A stretch of DNA of 64,000 nucleotides from Streptomyces mirabilis (lineage in GTDB: Bacteria > Actinomycetota > Actinomycetes > Streptomycetales > Streptomycetaceae), in NCBI RefSeq assembly GCF_018310535.1, contig NZ_CP074102.1, positions 1,736,001 to 1,800,000 of the forward strand, in the 5' to 3' direction. Position numbers and translations under genes: made by a program. The notes beneath the pieces are model-generated. The model worked only from the letters and a program-made list of their open reading frames with translations, was not told the DNA's origin and searched no databases. The number at the start of each line of letters is the position of its first letter. Position 1 is the stretch's first letter. This document shows, piece after piece, positions 28,236-37,199 of this stretch.

Positions 28236-30170
28236 ATGTGTGGCATCGCAGGCACTTACCGATGGCCGGACGGAAAGGCCGTGACCGACCGGCTCACCGA
28301 CACCCTCGCCCACCGCGGCCCGGACGGCGCGGGCCGCTACGGTCACCCCGTCGGTGACGGCGAAGTACAGCTCGGGCACCGCCGGCTGGCCATCATCGAC
28401 CTGTCCGAGACCGGCGCCCAGCCGATGGTCTCGGACGGCCTCGCCCTGACGTACAACGGCGAGCTGTACAACGCGCCCGAGCTGCGCGCCGAGCTGGCGG
28501 CCACCGGGGTGCGCTTCCGCGGTACTTCCGACACCGAGGTAGTACTTGAGGCCTGGCGGCGCTGGGGCACGGACTGCCTGTCCCGGCTGCGCGGCATGTT
28601 CGCGTTCGGCATCTTCGACGAACGCACCGGTGACCTGGTGCTCGCCCGCGACCAGCTCGGCATCAAGCCGCTGTTCCTGCTCCGGCGCGGCGGGGGCCTG
28701 ATGTTCGCCTCCGAGCTCAAGGCGCTCGCCGCCGCGACCGGCGGGTCGCTGGAGGTGGACCAAGCGGCGCTGGTGGCCTCACTGCTGTACTACTGGGTGC
28801 CGGACTCGCGCTGCGCGTTCCGCGAAGCGGAGAAGCTGCCCCCGGGGAGCTGGCTGCGGTGCCGGCCCGACGGCCGGGTGGAGCGCGGCCGGTTCTGGAA
28901 CCTGAAGGACGTCGCCGCCGAGGGCCGGGACCGAGCCCTGGCCGGTGAGCGGCCGGACCTGGCCGCCGTCGTCGAGGAGTCGACCCGGCGCCACCTGCTC
29001 TCCGACGTACCCGTGGCGACCTTCCTCTCCGGCGGCCTCGACTCCAGCTACCTGACCGCGCTGGCGGCCCGCCACCAACCCGGGATCTCCGCCTACACGA
29101 TCGGCTTCCGCGCCGAGGACGCCAGATTCGAGGCGATGCCGGACGACCTGCGCTACGCCCGGCAGGTCGCCGAGCAGTTCGGCGTCGACCTGCACGAGAT
29201 CGAGATCGCCCCGAACGTGCTCGACCTGCTGCCGCAGATGACGTACAGCCTGGACGAGCCGATCGGCGACCCCGCCGCGATCAACACGTACCTGATCTGC
29301 ACGGCCGCCCGGGAGGCCGGGGTCAAGGTGATGCTCTCGGGGATGGGGGCCGACGAGCTGTTCGCGGGGTACCGCAAGCACCTGGCCAACCTGCTCGCGC
29401 TGCGCTACCAGCGCGTCCCGCGGCCACTGCGCCGCGGGGTGTCCGGAGTGGTGGACCGGCTGCCGGTCGCCACGGCCCGCCGGGGGTACCGGTCGGTGCG
29501 CTTCGCGAAGCGGTTCCTCTCCTTCTCCGATCTGCCGGAGGAGACCGCGTTCCGGCGCAGCTACACCATGTACGACCAGGACGAGCTGCTCGCCCTTCTC
29601 GATCCCGACCTGGCCGGGACCGTCGACGACGTGCTGACCGAACACGCGGACGTCTACCAGGACAACGACCTCGACGACTTCGTCAACCGCATGTGCCTGA
29701 CCGACGCCCGGATGTTCCTGCCGGGCCTGAACCTCGCTTACACGGACCGGTCGAGCATGGCCGCGTCGACCGAGGTACGGGTGCCGTATGTGGACGTCGA
29801 GGTGGTCAAGGCGGCGTTCGCCGTGCCCGGTGATCGCAAGATCGTCGGACGACAGGGCAAGGCCGTCCTCAAGGAGGCGGCCACCTCGGTCCTGCCCCGG
29901 GAGATCGTCTACCGGCCCAAGGGCCTGTTCAGCGCCCCGCTGCGCGCCTGGATGAGCCGGGACCTGGCACCGCTGGTGCGCGAGGTGGTGAACGACGGCC
30001 TGCTCGTCAGTTCCGGGTTCCTGCGCCGCGACGCGCTGGCACGCATGGTCGCCGAGGACGCCGCCGGGCAGCGGGACTTCTCCAAACATCTGTGGCACGT
30101 ACTGACCCTCGAGTACTGGTATCGCGACGCGACCTCCGGGTCCGGCCAGAGCACTCGGTTGACGGCTTAG
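28236..30170 (+). CDS. Asparagine synthase-like glutamine amidotransferase
   Basis: A 644-residue class II amidotransferase. Cys2 (MCGIAGTYRW) is the glutaminase nucleophile, with RGPDGAG, GHRRLAIIDLS and YNGELYN in the N-terminal domain. The synthetase domain has the PP-loop FLSGGLDSSYL and MLSGMGADELFAGY. In a polysaccharide locus such enzymes are thought to amidate the carboxyl of a uronic acid, as reported for O-antigen amidotransferases, rather than to make asparagine. With an AlgD-like dehydrogenase in the operon, a mannuronamide-type residue is a plausible product. The ATG lies four bases past the upstream stop. Confidence 0.88.
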   Translation: MCGIAGTYRWPDGKAVTDRLTDTLAHRGPDGAGRYGHPVGDGEVQLGHRRLAIIDLSETGAQPMVSDGLALTYNGELYNAPELRAELAATGVRFRGTSDTEVVLEAWRRWGTDCLSRLRGMFAFGIFDERTGDLVLARDQLGIKPLFLLRRGGGLMFASELKALAAATGGSLEVDQAALVASLLYYWVPDSRCAFREAEKLPPGSWLRCRPDGRVERGRFWNLKDVAAEGRDRALAGERPDLAAVVEESTRRHLLSDVPVATFLSGGLDSSYLTALAARHQPGISAYTIGFRAEDARFEAMPDDLRYARQVAEQFGVDLHEIEIAPNVLDLLPQMTYSLDEPIGDPAAINTYLICTAAREAGVKVMLSGMGADELFAGYRKHLANLLALRYQRVPRPLRRGVSGVVDRLPVATARRGYRSVRFAKRFLSFSDLPEETAFRRSYTMYDQDELLALLDPDLAGTVDDVLTEHADVYQDNDLDDFVNRMCLTDARMFLPGLNLAYTDRSSMAASTEVRVPYVDVEVVKAAFAVPGDRKIVGRQGKAVLKEAATSVLPREIVYRPKGLFSAPLRAWMSRDLAPLVREVVNDGLLVSSGFLRRDALARMVAEDAAGQRDFSKHLWHVLTLEYWYRDATSGSGQSTRLTA

Positions 30171-30187
30171 GAATCAGGAGTTCTCGG

Positions 30188-32380
30188 GTGAAGCAGGTCG
30201 TACAGAACTACAAGAGCGGCGAGCTGGCGGTGCTCGACGTTCCGACGCCGGGGTGCAAGCCGGGCGGTGTGCTGGTCCGCAGCGCCTTCTCACTGATCTC
30301 CACCGGGACCGAGCTCATGAAGGTCTCCGAGGCCGGCATGTCGATGCTGGGCAAGGCCCGCTCCCGGCCGGACCAGGTGGCCAAGGTCATGCAGAGCGTC
30401 GCCACCAACGGGGTGCCCGCCACCTACCGCAAGGTGATGGGCAAGCTGGACTCCTACACGCCGCTGGGCTACTCGCTGTGCGGGGTGGTCGAGCAGGTCG
30501 GTGCCGGGATCGAGGACGTGAAGGCCGGCGACCTCGTGGCCTGCGCCGGCAACGAGCACGCGCTGCACGCCGAGCTGAACTGGGTGCCGAAGAACCTCTA
30601 CGCCCCGGTCCCCGACGGCCTCGCCCCGCGGCACGCGGCCTTCGGCACCGTCGGGTCGATCGCGATGCAGGGCGTCCGCCAGGGCGAACCGCAGCTCGGC
30701 GAGGTGGCGCTGGTCATCGGCCTCGGGCTGATCGGGCAGCTGGTGGTGCAGCTGCTCGCCGCCGCGGGAGTCCGCGTGGTCGGAGCCGACCCCGACCCGG
30801 TGCGTTGCGAACTCGCCGAGCGCCTGGGCGCCGCGGCCTGCGGCGATCCCGCGTCCGCGGCCGTGGAAGCCGCCGTCGCCGAACTCACCGGCGGTCACGG
30901 CGTGGACCAGGTGTACCTGGCCGCCGGCGGCAGCAGCAACCAGCCCGTCGAGCTGGCCGCCCACCTCTGCCGGGACCGCGGCCGGGTCGTCGACATCGGC
31001 AAGTGCCGCCTGGACCTGCCGTGGAACGCGTACTACGAGAAAGAGCTCGACGTCCGCTTCTCGCGCTCGTACGGCCCCGGGCGCTACGACCCGGAGTACG
31101 AGCTCGAGGGGCGGGACTACCCGATCGGCTACGTGCGCTGGACCGAGCGCCGCAACCTGGCGTGCTTCCTCGATCTCCTCGCCCGCGGCAGCGTCGACGT
31201 GGAGCCCCTGGTCTCCCACATCGCAGACTTCGATGACGCCGTCGACACGTACCGGCGGCTGAAGGACGGCGACCTCAAGGCCGTGGCCGTGCTGTTCCGG
31301 TACCCCGAACCCGAGGCGGAGGCGGAGGAGGCGGGGACCCCGGCGATCGTCGTGCCCGCGGTGAAGCGATCCGGCGGCGGAGCGTCCACCCGGGCCCGGG
31401 CCGACAGGACGCCGGTGCGCCTCGCGTTCGTCGGCGCGGGAAACTACGCGACGTCGATGCTGCTGCCGCACCTGGCACAGCGTGAGGGCGTCGAGCTGTC
31501 GACAGTCGTCACCACCACGGCGCTGTCTGCGGCCAACGCGCAGCGGAAGTTCGGCTTCGCCGAGGCGACCACCGATCTCGACGCCGTGCTCGGCGACAAA
31601 TCCATCGACGCGGTGTTCGTGGTCACCCGGCACAGCTCGCACGCCGAACTGACCCGCAGAGCACTGCTGGCAGGCAAGACCGTGTTCGTGGAGAAGCCCC
31701 TGGCCCTCACCGAGGACGAGCTGGCCGGCGTACTCGCGGCGGTGGAGGAGTCCGGCAACGACCGGCTGCAGGTGGGCTTCAACCGCCGGTTCGCGCCGCT
31801 GCTGCAGGAGAGCAGGAAGCGGTTCGGTGCCCGGACCGGTCCGGCGAGCCTCCGCTACCTGGTCAACGCGGGCCGGCTGCAGCACGGCAGCTGGTACCTG
31901 CGACAGGGCACCGAGGGCTCGCGGTTCGCCGGCGAGGGCGGACACTTCATCGACACGGCGAGCTGGCTGCTGGAGGCCGACCCGATATCGGTGTACGCGA
32001 CAGCCGCGCCCGGCAACGAGGACCTGCAGGTCCTCCTGCGCTACCCGGACGGGTCCACCGCCACCATCAGCTACGTCACCACGGGCGCACCCGGCTTCCC
32101 CAAGGAGACGCTGGACCTGGTCGCGGACGGCAAGGTGCTGCGGCTCGACGACTTCGTCCGTGCCTCGGTCTACGGCCGTAAGAAATGGGTCAGTTCGCGG
32201 CTGCCCAAGGCCCGGGACAAGGGCCAGTCCGCCGAGCTGGCCGCGTTCATCAAGGCCGTGCGGACCGGTGGGCCGATGCCGGTGCCGCTGGAGTCGTTGG
32301 TCGCCACCACCTCGGCCACCCTCGCCGTGCAGACCGGCCTGGCCGGCGGTGTGCCGGTGGCGTTGGCGGGGACGCGATGA
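30188..32380 (+). CDS. Bi-domain oxidoreductase (zinc-less MDR plus Gfo/Idh/MocA)
   Basis: A 730-residue fusion. Residues about 1-375 are a medium-chain dehydrogenase-like domain (LISTGTELMKVSEAG, YSLCGVVEQVGAG, LVIGLGLIGQLVVQLL). Residues about 410-730 are a Gfo/Idh/MocA NAD(P)-dependent sugar oxidoreductase (LAFVGAGNYATSMLLPHL, VVTRHSSHAEL, FVEKPLAL, GFNRRFAPL, GGHFIDTASWLL). The fused arrangement is common in Wzx/Wzy loci beside heparinase-like genes, with an unsettled reaction, perhaps oxidation of a sugar nucleotide or lipid-linked sugar. The GTG at 30188 begins the conserved MKQVVQNYKSG. Confidence 0.85.
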   Translation: MKQVVQNYKSGELAVLDVPTPGCKPGGVLVRSAFSLISTGTELMKVSEAGMSMLGKARSRPDQVAKVMQSVATNGVPATYRKVMGKLDSYTPLGYSLCGVVEQVGAGIEDVKAGDLVACAGNEHALHAELNWVPKNLYAPVPDGLAPRHAAFGTVGSIAMQGVRQGEPQLGEVALVIGLGLIGQLVVQLLAAAGVRVVGADPDPVRCELAERLGAAACGDPASAAVEAAVAELTGGHGVDQVYLAAGGSSNQPVELAAHLCRDRGRVVDIGKCRLDLPWNAYYEKELDVRFSRSYGPGRYDPEYELEGRDYPIGYVRWTERRNLACFLDLLARGSVDVEPLVSHIADFDDAVDTYRRLKDGDLKAVAVLFRYPEPEAEAEEAGTPAIVVPAVKRSGGGASTRARADRTPVRLAFVGAGNYATSMLLPHLAQREGVELSTVVTTTALSAANAQRKFGFAEATTDLDAVLGDKSIDAVFVVTRHSSHAELTRRALLAGKTVFVEKPLALTEDELAGVLAAVEESGNDRLQVGFNRRFAPLLQESRKRFGARTGPASLRYLVNAGRLQHGSWYLRQGTEGSRFAGEGGHFIDTASWLLEADPISVYATAAPGNEDLQVLLRYPDGSTATISYVTTGAPGFPKETLDLVADGKVLRLDDFVRASVYGRKKWVSSRLPKARDKGQSAELAAFIKAVRTGGPMPVPLESLVATTSATLAVQTGLAGGVPVALAGTR

Positions 32381-34335
32381 CCATGAGCGCGGGCTGGTAC
32401 CTGCGGCGGCTGTCCCGGATGGGACCGCGGGAGGTCGCGGGCCGGGCGGGGGACGCCGTACGCAGGCGGCGGTGGCGGTCGGCGCGGCCGGACTGCCCGA
32501 GCGTGACCGGCGCCCGGTTCACCGCGGTCCTGCCCGCGGGAACGGTCGCCGCGGTGCCACCGGACGCCGCGAAACGGCTCGTCGCCGAGGCGGACCGGCT
32601 GATGTACGGGCACGCCGAGTTCTTCGGGGTGGTCCGAGACGACCTGGACGACCCGGACTGGTGGTGCGACCCGAAGACCGGGCGCCGGGCTCCGTGGGGC
32701 TACGCCTTCGACGTGCCGTACCGGAACGAGGACGTGGTCGGGGACATCAAACAGATCTGGGAGCTGTCCCGGCATCAGTACCTCACCGTGCTCGCCGCCG
32801 CCTACGCGGTCACCGGGGACGAGCGGTACGCCGAGCGCGTCGCCGAGCATCTGCGGTCGTGGTGGGCGGCCAACCCACCGCTGCGCGGTGTGCACTGGAT
32901 CAGCGGCATCGAGCTGGGCATCCGGCTGCTGTCCTGGGTGTGGATCCGGCGGCTGCTCGACGGCTGGCCGGGCGCGACCGGGCTGTTCGAGGGCAACCCG
33001 GTGGCGCTGAACCAGATCTGGCACCACCAGCGCTGGCTGGCCGCCTTCCCCAGCCGGGGGTCCTCGGCGAACAACCACGTCATCGCCGAGACCGCCGGGC
33101 AGTTCGCCGCGGCCTGCGCGTTCGACTGGTTCCCCTCCTCGGCGCGTTGGCGAGCCGGCGCGCTGCGGTCGCTGGAGCGGCAGCTGCACAGCAACACCTT
33201 CGACTCCGGCCTCAACCGTGAGCTGGCCACCGAGTACCACGGACTTGTGCTGGAGCTCGGGCTGGCCGCGGTGGCCGAGGCGGATGCCGCCGACGTGCCG
33301 GTCCCCGAGTCGATCCGGCTGGTACTGCTGCGGATGACGGACGCGCTCGCGGCCGTCGTGGACAACCGGCTGCGGCCGCCGCGTCAGGGGGACGCGGACG
33401 ACGGACACGGTCTGGTGGTGGACGGCGCGGGCACCGACCGCTGGGCCTCGCTGCTGGCCACCGGCGACGCCGTGTTCGGCCGGCTCGCCTGGTGGCCGAC
33501 GGTGACCGGGGCCGATGTGCGTACCCCGCTGCTGGCCGCGCTCATCCGGCCGTACCCGGAAAGCGGAACCGCATCGGCCGTGACCCGCCCGGCAAGCCGA
33601 CCGACCCACTTCGCCGACGCGGGGCTCACCGTCCTGCGCGGTCCGGGGGAGATCTGGGCCCGCTGCGACGGAGGTCCGCACGGCTTCCTGTCCATCGCCG
33701 CGCACGCCCACGCGGACGCGCTGTCCGTGGAGGTCCGGCACGACGGGGTCGACGTGCTCGCCGACCCGGGGACGTACTGCTACCACGGGCAGCCCGAGTG
33801 GCGGCAGTACTTCCGGTCCACCCTCGGCCACAACACCGTCCAACTGGACGGCGGTGACCAGTCCGTCTCCGGCGGCCCGTTCCTGTGGACCCGGCATGCC
33901 CGCAGCCGTGTCCTGGTCGCGGACGCGTCCGGCGAGGGGGTGGCCCGCTGGTGTGCCGAGCACGACGGCTACCAGGGCTCCGTGCACCGCCGCCGGGTGG
34001 AGCTGACGGCCGCGAGCCAGGAGCTGCGGGTGGTCGACGAGGTGCGCGGCCCGCGCCGGGCCGTGCGCCTGGCGTTCCACCTCGGCCCTGCCGTCGCCGC
34101 GGACCTGGTGGGGCACCGGGCAGTGCTCACCTGGATCCGGGACGGTGAGGGGCGTTCCGCCGTGCTGGACCTGCCCGGGCAGTTGTCCTGGCAGGCGCAC
34201 CGCGGCGAGACCGAACCGCCGCTGGGCTGGTACTCCGCGGGATTCGGGCGCAAAGAACCCACCACCACGCTGGTCGGCACCGGCTTCGCCGACGGCACGG
34301 ACGGGTTCACCACCGTGCTCAGGTTCCACGGCTAG
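32377..34335 (+). CDS. Heparinase II/III family polysaccharide lyase-like protein
   Basis: A 652-residue protein with an (alpha/alpha) toroid N-terminal half (YLTVLAAAYAVTGDERYAER, ISGIELGIRLLSW, SSANNHVIAETAGQFAAACAF, NRELATEYHG) and a beta-sandwich C-terminal half (FLSIAAHAHADALSVEV, GTYCYHG, RSTLGHNTVQLDG). These contain the His/Tyr/Asn residues typical of heparinase II/III and alginate-lyase relatives acting on uronate polymers. No signal peptide is evident. Family members in Wzx/Wzy loci always seem to accompany the bi-domain oxidoreductase, here coupled by ATGA. Substrate is unproven. Confidence 0.85.
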   Translation: MTMSAGWYLRRLSRMGPREVAGRAGDAVRRRRWRSARPDCPSVTGARFTAVLPAGTVAAVPPDAAKRLVAEADRLMYGHAEFFGVVRDDLDDPDWWCDPKTGRRAPWGYAFDVPYRNEDVVGDIKQIWELSRHQYLTVLAAAYAVTGDERYAERVAEHLRSWWAANPPLRGVHWISGIELGIRLLSWVWIRRLLDGWPGATGLFEGNPVALNQIWHHQRWLAAFPSRGSSANNHVIAETAGQFAAACAFDWFPSSARWRAGALRSLERQLHSNTFDSGLNRELATEYHGLVLELGLAAVAEADAADVPVPESIRLVLLRMTDALAAVVDNRLRPPRQGDADDGHGLVVDGAGTDRWASLLATGDAVFGRLAWWPTVTGADVRTPLLAALIRPYPESGTASAVTRPASRPTHFADAGLTVLRGPGEIWARCDGGPHGFLSIAAHAHADALSVEVRHDGVDVLADPGTYCYHGQPEWRQYFRSTLGHNTVQLDGGDQSVSGGPFLWTRHARSRVLVADASGEGVARWCAEHDGYQGSVHRRRVELTAASQELRVVDEVRGPRRAVRLAFHLGPAVAADLVGHRAVLTWIRDGEGRSAVLDLPGQLSWQAHRGETEPPLGWYSAGFGRKEPTTTLVGTGFADGTDGFTTVLRFHG

Positions 34336-34343
34336 GGGGGCGC

Positions 34344-35891
34344 GTGGGGATCAAGAGGCGGCACTGGGCGTTGGCGGCGGCACCGCTGGCGCTGGCCCTG
34401 CTGACGACGACCGGCTGTGAGAGCACGTCGGGAGCCGAGGCGGACCCGAAGGCCGCGCCATCCGCATCTGCATCCGCCGCGTCCGCGGCCCGATCCGTGG
34501 CCCGGGTGTGCGCCCACCCCGCGGCCGGGCCGGCGAAGGCGCCGGCAGGCGCGGTGACCGTCGACCCCGCGGTGGTCGGTGACCTGGCCGCGAAGACCAA
34601 GAGCAGCCCCCCGAACACCACGTTCTGGCTTCGACCTGGCAGGCACAGGCTCGACCCGGACCGCTACGCCCAGGTCATCCCCAAGAAGGGGGACCACTAC
34701 CTGGGTGCGCCGGGCGCGGTGCTCGACGGCCGGAAGAAGAACCAGTACGCGTTCGCCGGTACCGCCCGCGATGTCACCATCCGCTATCTGACCGTGCAGG
34801 GTTTCGTCGCGCCGCAGGACGAAGGCGTCGTCAACCACGACTCGGCCGACGGGTGGGTGATCGAACACACGACGATCCAGGACAACTCCGGCGCCGGGCT
34901 GATGGCCGGTGCCCGCCAGCAGGTCCGCGCCAACTGCCTGCGCGACAACGGCCAGTACGGCATGAACGCGTACAAGGGCAACGGCCGCATCACCGGCCTG
35001 GTCGTCGAGGGCAACGAGATCGTGGGCAACAACACCGGCGACTGGGAGCGGCGGCGGAAGGGCTGCGGCTGCACCGGAGGCATCAAGTTCTGGGCCGTCA
35101 ACGGCGCCGACGTGAGCGGCAACTGGGTGCACGACAACCGCGGACCCGGGCTGTGGGCGGACACCGACAACAACGACTTCCGCATCGAGAACAACGTGAT
35201 CGAGGCCAACGACGGTGCCGCACTGATCTACGAGACCAGCTACAACGCGGTCATCCGGGACAACACGATCCGGCGGAACAACTGGGTCGAGGGCCGCAAG
35301 GCGGCCGACAGCGGCGACAACTTCCCGTACGCGACCGTCTACCTGTCCGAGTCCGGGGGCGAACCACGGGTCCCGGCCCGCACCGACAAGATCGAGATCT
35401 ACCGGAACGTGCTGGAGGACAACTGGAACGGGATCACCCTCTGGGAGAACGCCGACCGGTTCTGCAACAGCCCGGCCAACACCTCGTCCGGTGACTGCAC
35501 CCTGCTGGTGAAGAAGACCGCCAGCTGCGCGAAGCCGGCCATCGCCAAGGCACCCCTCTACTCCGACTGCCGGTGGAAGACCCAGCGGGTCGACATCCAC
35601 GGCAACCGCTTCGTGCTCGACGAGTCCGTCGTCAAGTGCGCGGAGAAGTGCGACCGCATGGCGGTGCTGTCCAACTACGGCACCTATCCGGACTGGTCGC
35701 CGTACCAGGGCGAGGGCGTGGCCGACGCGATCACCGAGAAGCAGCACAACCGCTGGCACGACAACACCTACGTCGGGCCATGGAAGTTCGTCGCCCAGGA
35801 CCAGAGCCGGGTGCTCGACTTCGGGCAGTGGCAGGCGACGCCGTACCTGCAGGACAAGGGCAGCACCCTCGACCTACAGGCCGGTGGTTGA
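34344..35891 (+). CDS. Right-handed beta-helix lipoprotein
   Basis: A 515-residue exported protein. The N-terminus (MGIKRRHWALAAAPLALALL, then TTTGC) is a lipoprotein signal with Cys25 as anchor, followed by an Ala/Ser-rich linker. The mature part has repeated parallel beta-helix coils (VIEHTTIQDNSGAGLMAG, LVVEGNEIVGNNTG, VSGNWVHDNRGPGLWAD, IENNVIEANDGAALIYE, VIRDNTIRRNN). This fold occurs in mannuronan epimerases, pectate lyases and polymer-binding proteins. Acting on, or holding, the secreted polymer at the cell surface is a reasonable inference; no catalytic triad can be assigned. Confidence 0.82.
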   Translation: MGIKRRHWALAAAPLALALLTTTGCESTSGAEADPKAAPSASASAASAARSVARVCAHPAAGPAKAPAGAVTVDPAVVGDLAAKTKSSPPNTTFWLRPGRHRLDPDRYAQVIPKKGDHYLGAPGAVLDGRKKNQYAFAGTARDVTIRYLTVQGFVAPQDEGVVNHDSADGWVIEHTTIQDNSGAGLMAGARQQVRANCLRDNGQYGMNAYKGNGRITGLVVEGNEIVGNNTGDWERRRKGCGCTGGIKFWAVNGADVSGNWVHDNRGPGLWADTDNNDFRIENNVIEANDGAALIYETSYNAVIRDNTIRRNNWVEGRKAADSGDNFPYATVYLSESGGEPRVPARTDKIEIYRNVLEDNWNGITLWENADRFCNSPANTSSGDCTLLVKKTASCAKPAIAKAPLYSDCRWKTQRVDIHGNRFVLDESVVKCAEKCDRMAVLSNYGTYPDWSPYQGEGVADAITEKQHNRWHDNTYVGPWKFVAQDQSRVLDFGQWQATPYLQDKGSTLDLQAGG

Positions 35892-35892
35892 G

Positions 35893-37197
35893 ATGGGCGG
35901 CGACCTGACGCGCGGTGGCCTGCCGGGCGGACCGGACACGGCGGGAACGCGACCCGGCGCCGAAGCGCGCCCGGCCGGCACACCGAGGATCGTCGGGATC
36001 GTATGGGGGCTGCTGGTCCTCAACACGCTCGGCTCCGCCGGCGCCAAGACCATCGTCCCGCTGCCCCGCTCCCTCATCCAGATGGTCACCATGGGCTCGC
36101 TGGTCGCCGCGTTCACGCTGGCGCTCGCGGTCAACCAACGGCTGCGCATCCGGCCCAGCGCCTACGTGCTCCTGCTCACCCTGCTGCTGGTGTCGAGCGT
36201 GATCTCCAGCGCGAGCCTGGAGTCCGGGCTCGGCGCGTTGTTCCGCTGCTTCCGGCTGGCTCTCTTCATCGGCACACTGTGGCTGCTCAGCCGCTGGTGG
36301 GACGGCAGCCTGACGTTCGTCCGCCACCACATCCGGATGTACTTCGCGGTGCTCGCGTCGGTGGCCGCCGGCCTGGTCGTCTCACCGGGCGCGGCCCTGC
36401 CCGGCCTCTACGGCGGACGCCTCGTCGGCGCGCTGTGGCCGCTCACCCCGCCGCAGATCGGGCAGTACGCGGCGGTGATCATCGGGCTCACCGTGCTGCT
36501 CGTCCTGGGCCGCCGGACCGACAGGGCCAGCGCCGTGGCGGTCATCGTGCCGTCCTTCGTGCTGCTCGCGCTGACCCATACCCGGACGGCCACGCTCGGC
36601 CTGTTCATCGGACTGGCCCTGGCGATCTGCTCGCTCATCCTGACCAGCGCCGCGGCCCGCCGGTTCTTCACCTGGGCGGTGCTGTGCGCCGTGGTGGCCG
36701 CGGTCGGGTTCGCCTCCGCGCTGCAGTCGTGGTTCCTGCGCGGACAGAGCCAGGAGAACTTCTCCAGTCTCACCGGCCGGGCCAAGGTCTGGAACGCCCT
36801 GCTGGCCGCACCCCGGTCGACCTCGGAGCAGGTGTTCGGCGTGGGCCTGGGCGACAAGTCGTTCGGCGGGCTGCCGATCGACAACAGCTGGCTGGCCGTC
36901 TACAACGAGCAGGGTCTGATCGGCGTCACCCTCGTCGCGGCGATCATCATCGTGCTGGGCGGCGTCGCGCTGCTGCGGCCACCGTCGCTGCAGAGGGCCT
37001 GCGCGATCTTCCTGATCAGCTACTGCGCCATCGCGTCGTACACCGAGGCCGGTCTCGGCGACGCCTCGCCGTATCTGCTTCATCTGGCCCTGGCCGCCGC
37101 GCTGCTGGCGGCACCCGCCGAGGCCGCTGCCCTCCCGATGCCCGAAGTCCCTCGACGACACATCCCGCGCTGGGCCCGTAGATCGGAGGTGACCTGA
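35893..37197 (+). CDS. O-antigen ligase/polymerase (Wzy-like) membrane protein
   Basis: A 434-residue polytopic protein with about ten to eleven TM segments. The large outer loop has ENFSSLTGRAKVWNALLAAP and GVGLGDKSFGGLPIDNSWL, matching the Wzy_C/O-antigen ligase signature (TGR-xx-W and the N-S-W-L segment). It should polymerise lipid-linked repeats outside the membrane. The ATG at 35893 has GGTGG upstream; a GTG at 35884, overlapping the previous stop, is the alternative start. Confidence 0.82.
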   Translation: MGGDLTRGGLPGGPDTAGTRPGAEARPAGTPRIVGIVWGLLVLNTLGSAGAKTIVPLPRSLIQMVTMGSLVAAFTLALAVNQRLRIRPSAYVLLLTLLLVSSVISSASLESGLGALFRCFRLALFIGTLWLLSRWWDGSLTFVRHHIRMYFAVLASVAAGLVVSPGAALPGLYGGRLVGALWPLTPPQIGQYAAVIIGLTVLLVLGRRTDRASAVAVIVPSFVLLALTHTRTATLGLFIGLALAICSLILTSAAARRFFTWAVLCAVVAAVGFASALQSWFLRGQSQENFSSLTGRAKVWNALLAAPRSTSEQVFGVGLGDKSFGGLPIDNSWLAVYNEQGLIGVTLVAAIIIVLGGVALLRPPSLQRACAIFLISYCAIASYTEAGLGDASPYLLHLALAAALLAAPAEAAALPMPEVPRRHIPRWARRSEVT

Positions 37198-37199
37198 GC

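Noticed and set aside
28236..30170. Primary-metabolism asparagine synthetase (asnB)
   Set aside because: Fold and motifs fit, but location inside a polysaccharide operon between sugar enzymes favours a sugar amidotransferase.
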